Made by a program: the position numbers and the translations under genes. A model generated the notes under the pieces. That model worked only from the letters and a program-made list of their open reading frames with translations. It made no database searches and was not told where the DNA came from. A stretch of DNA of 12,537 bases from the NCBI GenBank assembly GCA_038065335.1, contig JBBTRD010000023.1:1-12537 (forward strand), written 5' to 3'. This DNA comes from 2-01-FULL-41-21 sp038065335 (lineage in GTDB: Bacteria > Patescibacteriota > Minisyncoccia > 2-02-FULL-40-12 > GWA2-44-9). Below, in pieces: positions 1 through 5,624 of this stretch. The first letter of the stretch is position 1. Each line of letters begins with the position of its first letter.

Positions 1-10
1 GTCTAGATGA

Positions 11-33
11 CGGCCGGCCGCAGGAGCCGGCCG
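11..33. repeat. GC-rich hairpin near left edge
   Basis: Eight-base perfect arms (11-18 and 26-33, CGGCCGGC/GCCGGCCG) around a 7-base loop. No T-run follows on either strand, so it is not a canonical intrinsic terminator. It may be the remains of a terminator or an intergenic dyad; the gene it belongs to would lie left of the window. Confidence 0.4.
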
Positions 34-83
34 ATTATCGGTCGAGTCGGGGGTTGGGGTGAAGGGAGCGAACGAAAATCTGA

Positions 84-112
84 TTGGCGGAGCGATATTT
101 TTGTGGTAAAGT
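84..112 (+). promoter_or_regulatory. Candidate sigma70-type promoter for ileS
   Basis: TTGGCG (84-89), a 17-base spacer, and TAAAGT (107-112) preceded by TG at 104-105 as in an extended -10. Transcription would start near 119 and give a leader of about 130 nt before ileS that includes both arms of the 125-260 inverted repeat. A weaker alternative lies inside that repeat (TTGCTT at 194-199 with TAATAT at 215-220 or TATAAG at 218-223). Confidence 0.35.
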
Positions 113-124
113 AAAGGGATATGT

Positions 125-260
125 ACCCTCACACTTACTGAGCATATTCTCGGTGGTGGCGGGCGGTTCATACAGTTAATGACTGAGTTTAACTTGCTTT
201 GTGTTTTGCCGATTTAATATAAGCGAGACGACAAGCCAGATGCTCAGTAAGTGTGAGGGT
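125..260. repeat. Perfect 21-bp inverted repeat spanning the ileS leader
   Basis: Positions 125-145 are the exact reverse complement of 240-260, with 94 bases between them. The right arm contains the GTG start (253) proposed for ileS. It can be read as a leader-RNA stem hiding the start codon, as terminal inverted repeats of a 136-bp MITE-like element (flanked by only a 2-base GT match at 123-124 and 261-262), or as an assembly artefact. The outward flanks do not continue the inversion, which argues against a simple fold-back chimera. Confidence 0.75.
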
Positions 261-3200
261 GTACGATTTTAAAGAGACGGAGTCCCGAGTGGGAAAATTC
301 TGGGACGAGCACACTATTTTTGAAAAATCCCTGGAAAAAACCCGAAAAGGGAAGCGGTTTGTTTTTTGGGAGGGTCCGCCGACGGCGAATGGCAAGCCTC
401 ATATCGGCCATTTTTTGACACGGTTGCCCAAAGATTTATACGGACGGTATAAAACCATGCGGGGTTTTTTTGTTCTGCGGAAAGCGGGCTGGGATACTCA
501 TGGCTTGCCCGTGGAAATAGAAGTGGAAAAAGAATTGGGTTTTAATAACAAAAAACAGGTTGAAGAATATGGCATCGCTAAATTCAATCGCAAAGCTCGC
601 GAGAGCGCCTGGAAATACACCAAAGAATGGGAAGATATGACCAGCCGGATGGGGTTTTGGTTGGATATGAAGCATCCTTATATCACCTATGAAACAAATT
701 ACATGGAATCAGTCTGGAATATTCTCAAAGAAATTTGGGATAAAGGTTTGCTGTATCAAGCCCACAAGGTTGTTCCGCTATGCGTTCGTTGCGGGACGCC
801 CCTTTCGGCTCATGAAGTTTCGCAGGGATACAAACTGACGACGGAGAGATCCGTCTATTTAAAATTCAAAGTTGTAGGTCCGCATTCCAAAATTGAAAAT
901 TGGAAATTGAAAATTGGAAATTCTCCCGTCTATATTTTAGCTTGGACAACGACACCGTGGACTCTGCCGGGAAACGTCGCTTTGGCGGTAGGTGAGAACA
1001 TTGACTACGCAATGGTAGAGAAAAATAATGAGAAATTTATTGTAGCCAAGGATTTAGTTGAAAAAATATTTGGTCCGGCTAATGGCTATTCGCTAATGGC
1101 TAGTGGCTATAAGGGCAGTGAACTGGTCGGCCTAGAATACGAACCGTTGTTTGACATTCCGGAATTAAAATCAGCGACTTCTTATAAAATTTATCCGGCG
1201 GATTTTGTGACCACAACCGATGGCACGGGCGTGGTTCACACGGCGGTGATGTACGGCGAGGACGACTATGTTTTGGGCACGAAATTGGATTTGCCAAAAA
1301 TTCATACCGTCACCGAACAGGGGAGATTTATTGATTCTTTGGGAGATGGTCTGGGCGGTAAAGCTATTATTGAGACTCATTCGACAAGCTCAGGGCAAGC
1401 TGGCAAAAAAATTAAAGCCACCGAAGACTTAGTAATTAGACAATTAGAAATTAGAAATTTATTGTTCAAAATTGAAGATTTTGAACATGACTATCCTTTC
1501 TGTTGGCGCTGTAATACGCCTTTGTTGTATTACGCCAAAACAGCCTGGTTTATTCGGACTTCGGCGCTTAACAAAGAATTGCTCGCCAATAACGCTACCG
1601 TCAATTGGATACCCGAACATATTAAAGAAGGCCGATTTGGTGGCTGGTTGCGCGAGGCGAAGGATTGGACGCTTTCTCGCGAACGCTATTGGGGAACGCC
1701 ACTGCCTATTTGGACTTGTAACCCAAATGGGAGTTTCCAGTTTCCAGTTTCCAGTTTCCAAACAAATCTAAAATCGGAAAATAAAAATTCCAAAAAAGCA
1801 GGATGCGGATATCAAATTGCTATCGGTTCAATTAAGGAACTGGAAAAATTATCTCTCGGTTCAAAAAATATCTATTACGTGATGCGTCATGGCGGGACGA
1901 CACGTAATGAAGGGGCGGACAATATTATTAATTCAAGATTAGAAACCGATGTCTATCATCTGACCGATGAAGGTCGGGTGAGCGTAGAATGTTCGCTGGA
2001 ACTTTTGAAACTCGATGGCATTGACGCGATTTATGCTTCGCCGTTTTTACGCACTAAAGAGACCGCGGAAATCGCGGGCCGGGTCTTGCATCAGAAATTT
2101 GAAACTGACGAAAGATTGGTCGAAAAATTATCTCCGCTTGAATTTGAGGATAAGCCAGATGCTAAAACCGCGGAACAAATAGAAAGAACTGAAAGCGCGG
2201 AATCAATCAGGACGCGCGTAACCGATTTCATGAAAGAACTGGAAACAAAACACCGCAACAAAAAAGTCCTGATTGTGACTCATGGGACGCCGATGTATTT
2301 CTTGCAGGCCATTGCTTATGGGTATTCGAGTGATGAATTAAAAAACCCCGATGTTTTTCCTTACTATGTGCCGAATTTGGTGGAAATTCGCAAGCTAGAA
2401 TGGCGCAAGATTCCGCGCAACGAATATGGCGAGTTGGATTTGCATCGGCCGTTTATCGATGACGTCGTAATCAAATGCCCCAAGTGCAAATCCAAGATGC
2501 GCAAGATTCCCGACCTGATTGATGTCTGGTTTGATTCCGGCGCGATGCCCTACGCTCAATGGCATTACCCGTTTGAGAATAAAGATGTTTTTAAAAAACA
2601 ATTTCCGGCTGATTTTATCGTTGAAGCCGTGGATCAAACCCGCGGTTGGTTTTGGACATTGTTAGCCATTTCGACTCTTCTTGGTCGGGGCGCGCCCTAT
2701 AAAAATGTTTTAGTTCTTGGCCACACGCTTGATGAGAAGGGCCAAAAAATGTCCAAAAAGCTTAAAAATTTTGTTCCGGTTATGGATCTCATGGATACCT
2801 ACGGCACCGATGTCATTCGTTGGTATTTTCTTTCGACTGTCGCCGCCGGAGAAAGCAAGGCTGTGATCCCTAAAGAAATAGAGGATAAATTAAAAAGATT
2901 TTTCTTCACTCTCCAGAACTGCATCCGTTTTTACGAACTCTACGCGACCAACAACCAACAACCAACAACCAACAACAATGAAACAAAATCGGAAGTCGTT
3001 GGTCGTAAGTTGTCGGTTGTCGGTTTATTGGACAAATGGCTGATGTCTCGATTGCATCGAACAATTTCTTTGGTCACCGATAATCTGGAAAAATACGATG
3101 TCTCAACGGCGGGCAGAGCTATCGAACAATTTGTGGCTGACGATTTATCCAACTGGTGGTTGCGCCGTTCTCGACGCCGAAAAGAAGCTTTGCCATTGTT

Positions 3201-3918
3201 GCGCCTCGTTTTGATAGACGTGGCCAAGCTCTTGGCGCCGTTTACGCCCTATATGGCCGAAGATTTGTATCACAGATTAACCAACAACCAACAACCAACA
3301 ACCAACAACGTTCCCGAGTCTGTTCATTTGACCGATTGGCCTAAGATTCAAAAAAAATATATTGATGACAAACTTGAGGCCGAGATGGTTTCAGCGCGGG
3401 TTGTGATTGCCGCCGGTTTAGCGGAGCGCAAAGATAAACAATTCAAGGTTCGCCAGCCTCTCGCATCGGTAACTATTTCCGCCAAAGGCGGACCAGCCTC
3501 TGGCTGGAAAAACGGAAAATTCAATCGTGACTTGGAAACTTTGATAAAAGAAGAATTGAATGTGAAAAAAGTTATATATGACCCCGCAAAATCATCTGAT
3601 GATAGCGGGATAGGCAATGTAATTCTTGATTTTGAATTGACGTCGGCGCTTGTTCACGAAGGTTATGCTCGTGAACTGATGCGCCAAATTCAGGATATGC
3701 GCAAAGAGGCCAAGTATCAGATGGATGAGCAAGTGATGGTTGATTGGCACAGCGAAGATCAAGAGATAATTTCCGCCATCGCTGAATGGGCCGAAGAAAT
3801 TAAAAAAGACACCGCCCTGAAATCGCTTGAACAGAAACAAAAACATGGCAACTATGATTTATGCAAAGAGTCCTTATTGGCCCCAGATAAAAAAATTTCT
3901 CTAGGAATTAAAAAATAA
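253..3918 (+). CDS. ileS: Isoleucyl-tRNA synthetase, type 2, with inserted histidine-phosphatase domain
   Basis: Charges tRNA-Ile in the cytoplasm (class Ia). The HIGH motif appears as PHIGH (49-53), preceded by PPTANGK. The CP1 editing domain is about 200-410, with WTTTPWTLPGN (231-241) and GEDDY (335-339). Zinc-type cysteine pairs occur at 177/180, 417/420 and 742/745, and singly at 489 and 518. The KMSKS loop is KMSKK (832-836). The anticodon-binding domain follows from about 925. Overall style (GLLYQAHKVVPLC, DLHRPFIDD) is that of the eukaryote-like IleS2 group, known for mupirocin tolerance. At 1221 aa it is longer than the usual 930-1050 because a histidine-phosphatase domain (about 538-715) replaces the linker after IGSIKELEKLS and because of short repeat-coded inserts. 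No in-frame ATG exists between the upstream stop (220) and the start; GTG 253 is preferred and GTG 259 is possible. No Shine-Dalgarno site is evident. Confidence 0.96.
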   Translation: MRVYDFKETESRVGKFWDEHTIFEKSLEKTRKGKRFVFWEGPPTANGKPHIGHFLTRLPKDLYGRYKTMRGFFVLRKAGWDTHGLPVEIEVEKELGFNNKKQVEEYGIAKFNRKARESAWKYTKEWEDMTSRMGFWLDMKHPYITYETNYMESVWNILKEIWDKGLLYQAHKVVPLCVRCGTPLSAHEVSQGYKLTTERSVYLKFKVVGPHSKIENWKLKIGNSPVYILAWTTTPWTLPGNVALAVGENIDYAMVEKNNEKFIVAKDLVEKIFGPANGYSLMASGYKGSELVGLEYEPLFDIPELKSATSYKIYPADFVTTTDGTGVVHTAVMYGEDDYVLGTKLDLPKIHTVTEQGRFIDSLGDGLGGKAIIETHSTSSGQAGKKIKATEDLVIRQLEIRNLLFKIEDFEHDYPFCWRCNTPLLYYAKTAWFIRTSALNKELLANNATVNWIPEHIKEGRFGGWLREAKDWTLSRERYWGTPLPIWTCNPNGSFQFPVSSFQTNLKSENKNSKKAGCGYQIAIGSIKELEKLSLGSKNIYYVMRHGGTTRNEGADNIINSRLETDVYHLTDEGRVSVECSLELLKLDGIDAIYASPFLRTKETAEIAGRVLHQKFETDERLVEKLSPLEFEDKPDAKTAEQIERTESAESIRTRVTDFMKELETKHRNKKVLIVTHGTPMYFLQAIAYGYSSDELKNPDVFPYYVPNLVEIRKLEWRKIPRNEYGELDLHRPFIDDVVIKCPKCKSKMRKIPDLIDVWFDSGAMPYAQWHYPFENKDVFKKQFPADFIVEAVDQTRGWFWTLLAISTLLGRGAPYKNVLVLGHTLDEKGQKMSKKLKNFVPVMDLMDTYGTDVIRWYFLSTVAAGESKAVIPKEIEDKLKRFFFTLQNCIRFYELYATNNQQPTTNNNETKSEVVGRKLSVVGLLDKWLMSRLHRTISLVTDNLEKYDVSTAGRAIEQFVADDLSNWWLRRSRRRKEALPLLRLVLIDVAKLLAPFTPYMAEDLYHRLTNNQQPTTNNVPESVHLTDWPKIQKKYIDDKLEAEMVSARVVIAAGLAERKDKQFKVRQPLASVTISAKGGPASGWKNGKFNRDLETLIKEELNVKKVIYDPAKSSDDSGIGNVILDFELTSALVHEGYARELMRQIQDMRKEAKYQMDEQVMVDWHSEDQEIISAIAEWAEEIKKDTALKSLEQKQKHGNYDLCKESLLAPDKKISLGIKK
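890..924. repeat. Heptad repeat inside ileS (AAATTGA/AAATTGG)
   Basis: Alternating 7-mers AAATTGA, AAATTGG, AAATTGA, AAATTGG, AAATTCT, i.e. a 14-bp tandem unit. It encodes IENWKLKIGN (residues 214-223) in the editing domain, just before the WTTTPWT motif. Confidence 0.85.
1077..1111. repeat. Heptad repeat inside ileS (GGCTAAT family)
   Basis: Five consecutive diverged 7-mers: GGCTAAT, GGCTATT, CGCTAAT, GGCTAGT, GGCTATA. They are translated as part of PANGYSLMASGYKG in the editing domain. Confidence 0.8.
1378..1401. repeat. Dispersed-type short repeat encoding STSSGQA
   Basis: Contains ATTCGACAAGCTCAGGGC, the complement of the CCTGAGCTTGTCGAA type of short repeat that I recall as scattered through many bacterial and CPR genomes. 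It is read in frame as HSTSSGQAG (residues 376-384) within the editing domain of ileS. The sequence is certain; the family assignment is from memory. Confidence 0.5.
1435..1455. repeat. Heptad repeat inside ileS (AATTAGA)
   Basis: ATTAGAC, AATTAGA, AATTAGA in register, encoding part of EDLVIRQLEIRNLL. The protein here has about normal IleS length, so this may be native sequence that has drifted towards the repeat rather than an insert. Confidence 0.55.
1732..1759. repeat. Heptad repeat inside ileS, (AGTTTCC)x4
   Basis: Four perfect tandem copies of AGTTTCC, translated as GSFQFPVSSFQ (residues 493-503). It lies between Cys489 and Cys518, where ordinary IleS has a short zinc knuckle, so it lengthens that loop. 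Confidence 0.9.
1864..2397 (+). other. Histidine-phosphatase (phosphoglycerate-mutase-like) domain nested in ileS
   Basis: Residues about 538-715 of the ileS product read as a whole branch-1 histidine phosphatase domain: VMRHGGTTRNEG with the nucleophile His546 and Arg545, YASPFLRTKETAE (594-606) with Arg600, acidic residues near 624-632, and IVTHGTP (674-680) with the second catalytic His677. All expected catalytic positions are present, so phosphatase activity is plausible. It is flanked by synthetase sequence on both sides with no stop or start signals, so it is a domain of one polypeptide. Confidence 0.9.
2948..3023. repeat. Inverted heptad arrays inside ileS
   Basis: Four perfect CCAACAA units (2948-2975), a 20-base spacer, then diverged complementary heptads GTCGTTG, GTCGTAA, GTTGTCG, GTTGTCG (2995-3022). 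Comparing 2948-2975 with the reverse complement of 2996-3023 gives 22 matches in 28, so an imperfect hairpin can form. It encodes a low-complexity Asn/Gln/Thr stretch (TNNQQPTTNNN, from residue 899) followed by SEVVGRKLSVVG, at the entry to the anticodon-binding domain. Confidence 0.85.
3281..3308. repeat. Second (CCAACAA)x4 array inside ileS
   Basis: Four perfect CCAACAA units, identical to 2948-2975, encoding TNNQQPTTNN from residue 1010. The same nonapeptide NNQQPTTNN therefore occurs twice in the protein about 110 residues apart. Confidence 0.9.
3478..3507. repeat. Twin palindromes inside ileS
   Basis: Two abutting perfect hairpins: TCCGCC-AAA-GGCGGA (3478-3492) and CCAGCC-TCT-GGCTGG (3493-3507), each a 6-bp stem with a 3-base loop and no gap between them. 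Read in frame as SAKGGPASGWK in the C-terminal region, right after the KVRQPL motif. Confidence 0.85.
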
Positions 3919-3921
3919 ATT

Positions 3922-4275
3922 ATGTCGCAGTTTGATTTTAAAGGAGATCAAGTTGCTCGGCTACCGATGGAACAATATGTAAGATTAAGACTTATTTTTC
4001 TTGCACCTGAAATTTTAAAATTATCCAGAACGGTTCAAGGCATTTCAGAAATTAAAAGACTTGAATCTCAAAAAATAAATAGTCGCTGGGAGCATCAAAT
4101 GAAAAAAGTCACATATTATGAATTCATCGCTGTTTTAAAAGGTGTGCGGGTTAAAGTTATTGTAAAAGAAGTAGAGGGTGGCGAGAAGCATTTTTGGAGT
4201 ATTATTCCATTCTGGAAACTTGATAGGGCAAACAATAAAAGAATTTTACATTCAGGCAATCCTGAGGCGGATTAA
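3922..4275 (+). CDS. Small conserved-looking hypothetical protein with HFWSIIP motif
   Basis: A 117-residue soluble protein that I do not recognise with confidence. Residues 1-60 look helical and basic; residues 64-100 read as beta strands (YYEFIAVLKGVRVKVIVKE, then EKHFWSIIPFWK), ending in NNKRILHSGNPEAD. The strand pattern of 'g-x-r-v-k-v-I-v ... h-F-W-S-i-i-P' is reminiscent of RelE/BECR-type small nuclease folds and of small CPR orphan proteins, but no catalytic set can be defined. The ATG is 3 bases after the ileS stop, so it is probably cotranscribed with ileS. No Shine-Dalgarno site is visible. A hairpin follows the stop. Confidence 0.75.
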   Translation: MSQFDFKGDQVARLPMEQYVRLRLIFLAPEILKLSRTVQGISEIKRLESQKINSRWEHQMKKVTYYEFIAVLKGVRVKVIVKEVEGGEKHFWSIIPFWKLDRANNKRILHSGNPEAD

Positions 4276-4277
4276 CT

Positions 4278-4306
4278 AAAAAACGCCGCTTTGGGCGCCG
4301 TTCTTT
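4278..4306. terminator. Possible weak, perhaps bidirectional terminator
   Basis: AACGCCGC (4282-4289) can pair with GCGCCGTT (4295-4302) with one mismatch and a 5-base loop. Six A's precede it (a T-run for the minus strand) and TTCTTT follows from 4301. It lies 3 bases after the 3922-4275 stop, a sensible end for the ileS unit. Confidence 0.4.
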
Positions 4307-4380
4307 AGGGGTACTTGGCTACAGCTTGGATAGCCGTGACAGGGCCAAAGCCCTCCAAATACCAGTTGAATGATACCCCA
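4306..4380. other. Dyad-rich block, candidate structured RNA
   Basis: An outer stem, GGGGTA (4308-4313) with TACCCC (4374-4379), encloses two hairpins: GGCTA (4317-4321)/TAGCC (4331-4335) and AGGGC (4341-4345)/GCCCT (4350-4354, loop CAAA). CTTGG at 4314-4318 can alternatively pair with CCAA at 4355-4358. On the minus strand the outer stem gains a G-U pair to reach 7 bp and resembles the ends of a bacterial tRNA-Gln, but the inner arms do not fit a tRNA. No function is assigned. Confidence 0.35.
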
Positions 4381-4389
4381 TGTTATATT
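4381..4389 (+). promoter_or_regulatory. Candidate extended -10 promoter for the hydrolase gene
   Basis: TGTTATATT fits the extended -10 pattern TGnTATAAT with one mismatch. No good -35 lies at 17 bases. Transcription would start near 4396, leaving a 5' leader of about 36 nt. Confidence 0.3.
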
Positions 4390-4431
4390 AAAAAGCAACG
4401 AAGTGTGGATAACCTTATAAAACACAATAAA

Positions 4432-5007
4432 ATGAAACGAGTATTTATTATTCATGGCTGGACTGGAAAACCAAATGAGCACTGGTTGCCTTGGCTTGCC
4501 GAGGAATTGAGACAGAAAGGATTTGAGGTTTATTCTCCAGAGATGCCCGAGACCGATAATCCTAAAATAGATTCGTGGGTTCCATATTTGAAAGAACAAG
4601 TAGGCATTGCTGATAAAAATACATATTTTGTGGGCCATAGTATCGGATGTCTCACTATCCTGCGTTATCTTGAAAAATATAATGAAAATATTGGCGGAGT
4701 AGTGTTAGTTGCGCCGTGGGTGACATTAAATTCAGAATCTTTTGTGACATCAGAAGACAAAGAAGTGGTTGATTCATGGACAGCCGGTAGTTTTAACTGG
4801 CAAAAACTAAAGAGTCTTTGCCCCAATTTTGTGGCTTTATTCTCAAAAGATGACCCTGATGTTCCATTTGACGATAACAAGCCAATATTTGAAAAAGAGT
4901 TGGGTGCAAAAATTATTATTGAGGACAACAAAGGGCATTTTACTTCCGAAAAAGGTGTTAATGAGTTACCTGAAGTTCTTGAAGAATTATTAAGAATGAC
5001 CAAATAA
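4432..5007 (+). CDS. RBBP9/YdeN-type alpha/beta serine hydrolase
   Basis: A 191-residue cytoplasmic hydrolase, close to the usual 180-190 of the RBBP9/YdeN group (Ser_hydrolase). The N-terminal strand FIIHGWTGKPNEHW carries the oxyanion-region HGW motif. The nucleophile elbow is FVGHSIGC with Ser70. The acid is Asp140 or Asp141 in FSKDDPDVPF, and the base is His169 in NKGHF, so the triad is complete. The substrate cannot be told from sequence; relatives hydrolyse small esters or amides. The open frame extends back to a TTG at 4315, but homology begins at the ATG at 4432 (MKRVFIIHGW), so this start is chosen. No Shine-Dalgarno site. The gene sits between the 4306-4380 dyad block and recO. Confidence 0.88.
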   Translation: MKRVFIIHGWTGKPNEHWLPWLAEELRQKGFEVYSPEMPETDNPKIDSWVPYLKEQVGIADKNTYFVGHSIGCLTILRYLEKYNENIGGVVLVAPWVTLNSESFVTSEDKEVVDSWTAGSFNWQKLKSLCPNFVALFSKDDPDVPFDDNKPIFEKELGAKIIIEDNKGHFTSEKGVNELPEVLEELLRMTK

Positions 5008-5012
5008 TTTTT

Positions 5013-5040
5013 CTGTAAACTGTAAACTAGAAACTAAAAA
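5013..5040. repeat. Intergenic heptad repeat upstream of recO
   Basis: CTGTAAA, CTGTAAA, CTAGAAA, CTAAAAA in register, filling almost the whole 40-base gap between the hydrolase and recO. Same 7-bp period and four-unit length (28 bp) as the arrays inside ileS. Confidence 0.8.
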
Positions 5041-5047
5041 CTTCCGC

Positions 5048-5584
5048 ATGAGAACTAAAGCGATTGTGATAAGGAAAACGCCGGCCAATGAATATGATCA
5101 GATTGTGACTTTGTATTCGGAGGATTTTGGGACGATGCGGGCGATGGCGAGGGGAGTGTGCAAGCCGACGTCAGTCCAGTCGATGCATCTGGAATTACTC
5201 AATGCCGTGGAGTTTGAGGTGATTCATGGTAAATCAATGCCGATTATTTCTTCGGCCATGATGAGCCGGCAACATCAGAACGTGAAGGATTCTTTGCCCA
5301 AATTGGCGGCGGTTCAATTTTTCACGGAAGTGCTCGATAAGATTGCTTTTGAAAATGAAAAAGACATCCATCTTTGGGAGTTTTTAAACACTATGCTGGT
5401 TGATTTTGATGCTTTGCCCTCCGATGATGTCTTGCCGCTTTTCCGAAAACACCAAGCAGAATTTTTGAAAGTGCTGGGTTACGCGTTTCCGACAAAGAAA
5501 CATTCGGAATTGAATACTTTTTTTGAATATATAGTCGGACGCAAGATTTCTTCCCTCAATTTCCTATATCAGGTCATAAAATGA
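5048..5584 (+). CDS. recO: DNA repair / recombination mediator protein RecO (short form)
   Basis: RecO loads RecA at gaps together with RecR in the RecF pathway. The N-terminal OB-fold signature is clear: TKAIVIRKTPANEYDQIVTL, then YSEDFGTMRAMARGVCK. The helical part runs from about 85, and the C-terminus GRKISSLNFLYQVIK matches the family's usual last helix. At 178 aa it is shorter than the usual 230-250: the segment after GYAFP that carries the four-cysteine zinc site in many RecO proteins is missing, with the ends intact, so this is an internal contraction rather than a truncation. ATG 5048 gives the expected N-terminus. No Shine-Dalgarno site; it is preceded by the heptad array. The stop TGA overlaps a promoter-like element for the next gene. 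Confidence 0.85.
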   Translation: MRTKAIVIRKTPANEYDQIVTLYSEDFGTMRAMARGVCKPTSVQSMHLELLNAVEFEVIHGKSMPIISSAMMSRQHQNVKDSLPKLAAVQFFTEVLDKIAFENEKDIHLWEFLNTMLVDFDALPSDDVLPLFRKHQAEFLKVLGYAFPTKKHSELNTFFEYIVGRKISSLNFLYQVIK

Positions 5585-5590
5585 TATAAT
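5582..5590 (+). promoter_or_regulatory. Extended -10 promoter overlapping the recO stop
   Basis: TGATATAAT is a perfect TGnTATAAT extended -10; its TGA is the recO stop codon. No recognisable -35. The start would be near 5597, giving a leader of about 28 nt for the 5625 gene. Confidence 0.45.
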
Positions 5591-5624
5591 AGCAAAAGAC
5601 TAATTCTCAACTAATAACCACCCC

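Noticed and set aside
3..62. Tail of an upstream coding region (LDDGRPQEPADYRSSRG then stop TGA)
   Set aside because: Only 19 codons, overlapping a GC-rich hairpin, with no recognisable protein similarity; it could be chance.
119..252. T-box riboswitch in front of ileS
   Set aside because: A GGTGGTGGCGGGCGG stretch at about 152-166 superficially recalls the T-box sequence, but the conserved T-box bulge, stem I features and a terminator/antiterminator are not present.
2995..3022. Separate promoter or operator inside ileS
   Set aside because: The 7-bp periodic sequence is better explained as a diverged heptad array; no -10/-35 pair or downstream gene start fits.
2948..3308. CRISPR-like array from the repeated CCAACAA blocks
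   Set aside because: Units are 7 bp tandem copies without spacers, inside a coding frame, with no cas genes nearby.
4306..4380. tRNA-Gln gene on the minus strand
   Set aside because: The acceptor ends match, but the anticodon hairpin has a 4-base rather than 7-base loop, the T-arm loop is 9 bases, the D-stem does not pair, and positions 1 and 72 would mismatch. Kept only as a structured element.
4315..4431. N-terminal extension of the hydrolase from TTG 4315
   Set aside because: The 39 extra residues are encoded by the dyad block and a promoter-like stretch and have no counterpart in RBBP9/YdeN proteins, which begin at the HGW strand.
4276..4638. 120-codon minus-strand frame over the hydrolase 5' region
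   Set aside because: It covers the dyad block and the well-supported N-terminus of the hydrolase; no family resemblance.
5582..5584. TGA recoded as glycine (as in Gracilibacteria/Absconditabacteria)
   Set aside because: recO ends naturally at TGA after the family's normal C-terminus, the cupin gene also ends in TGA, and no gene contains an in-frame TGA.
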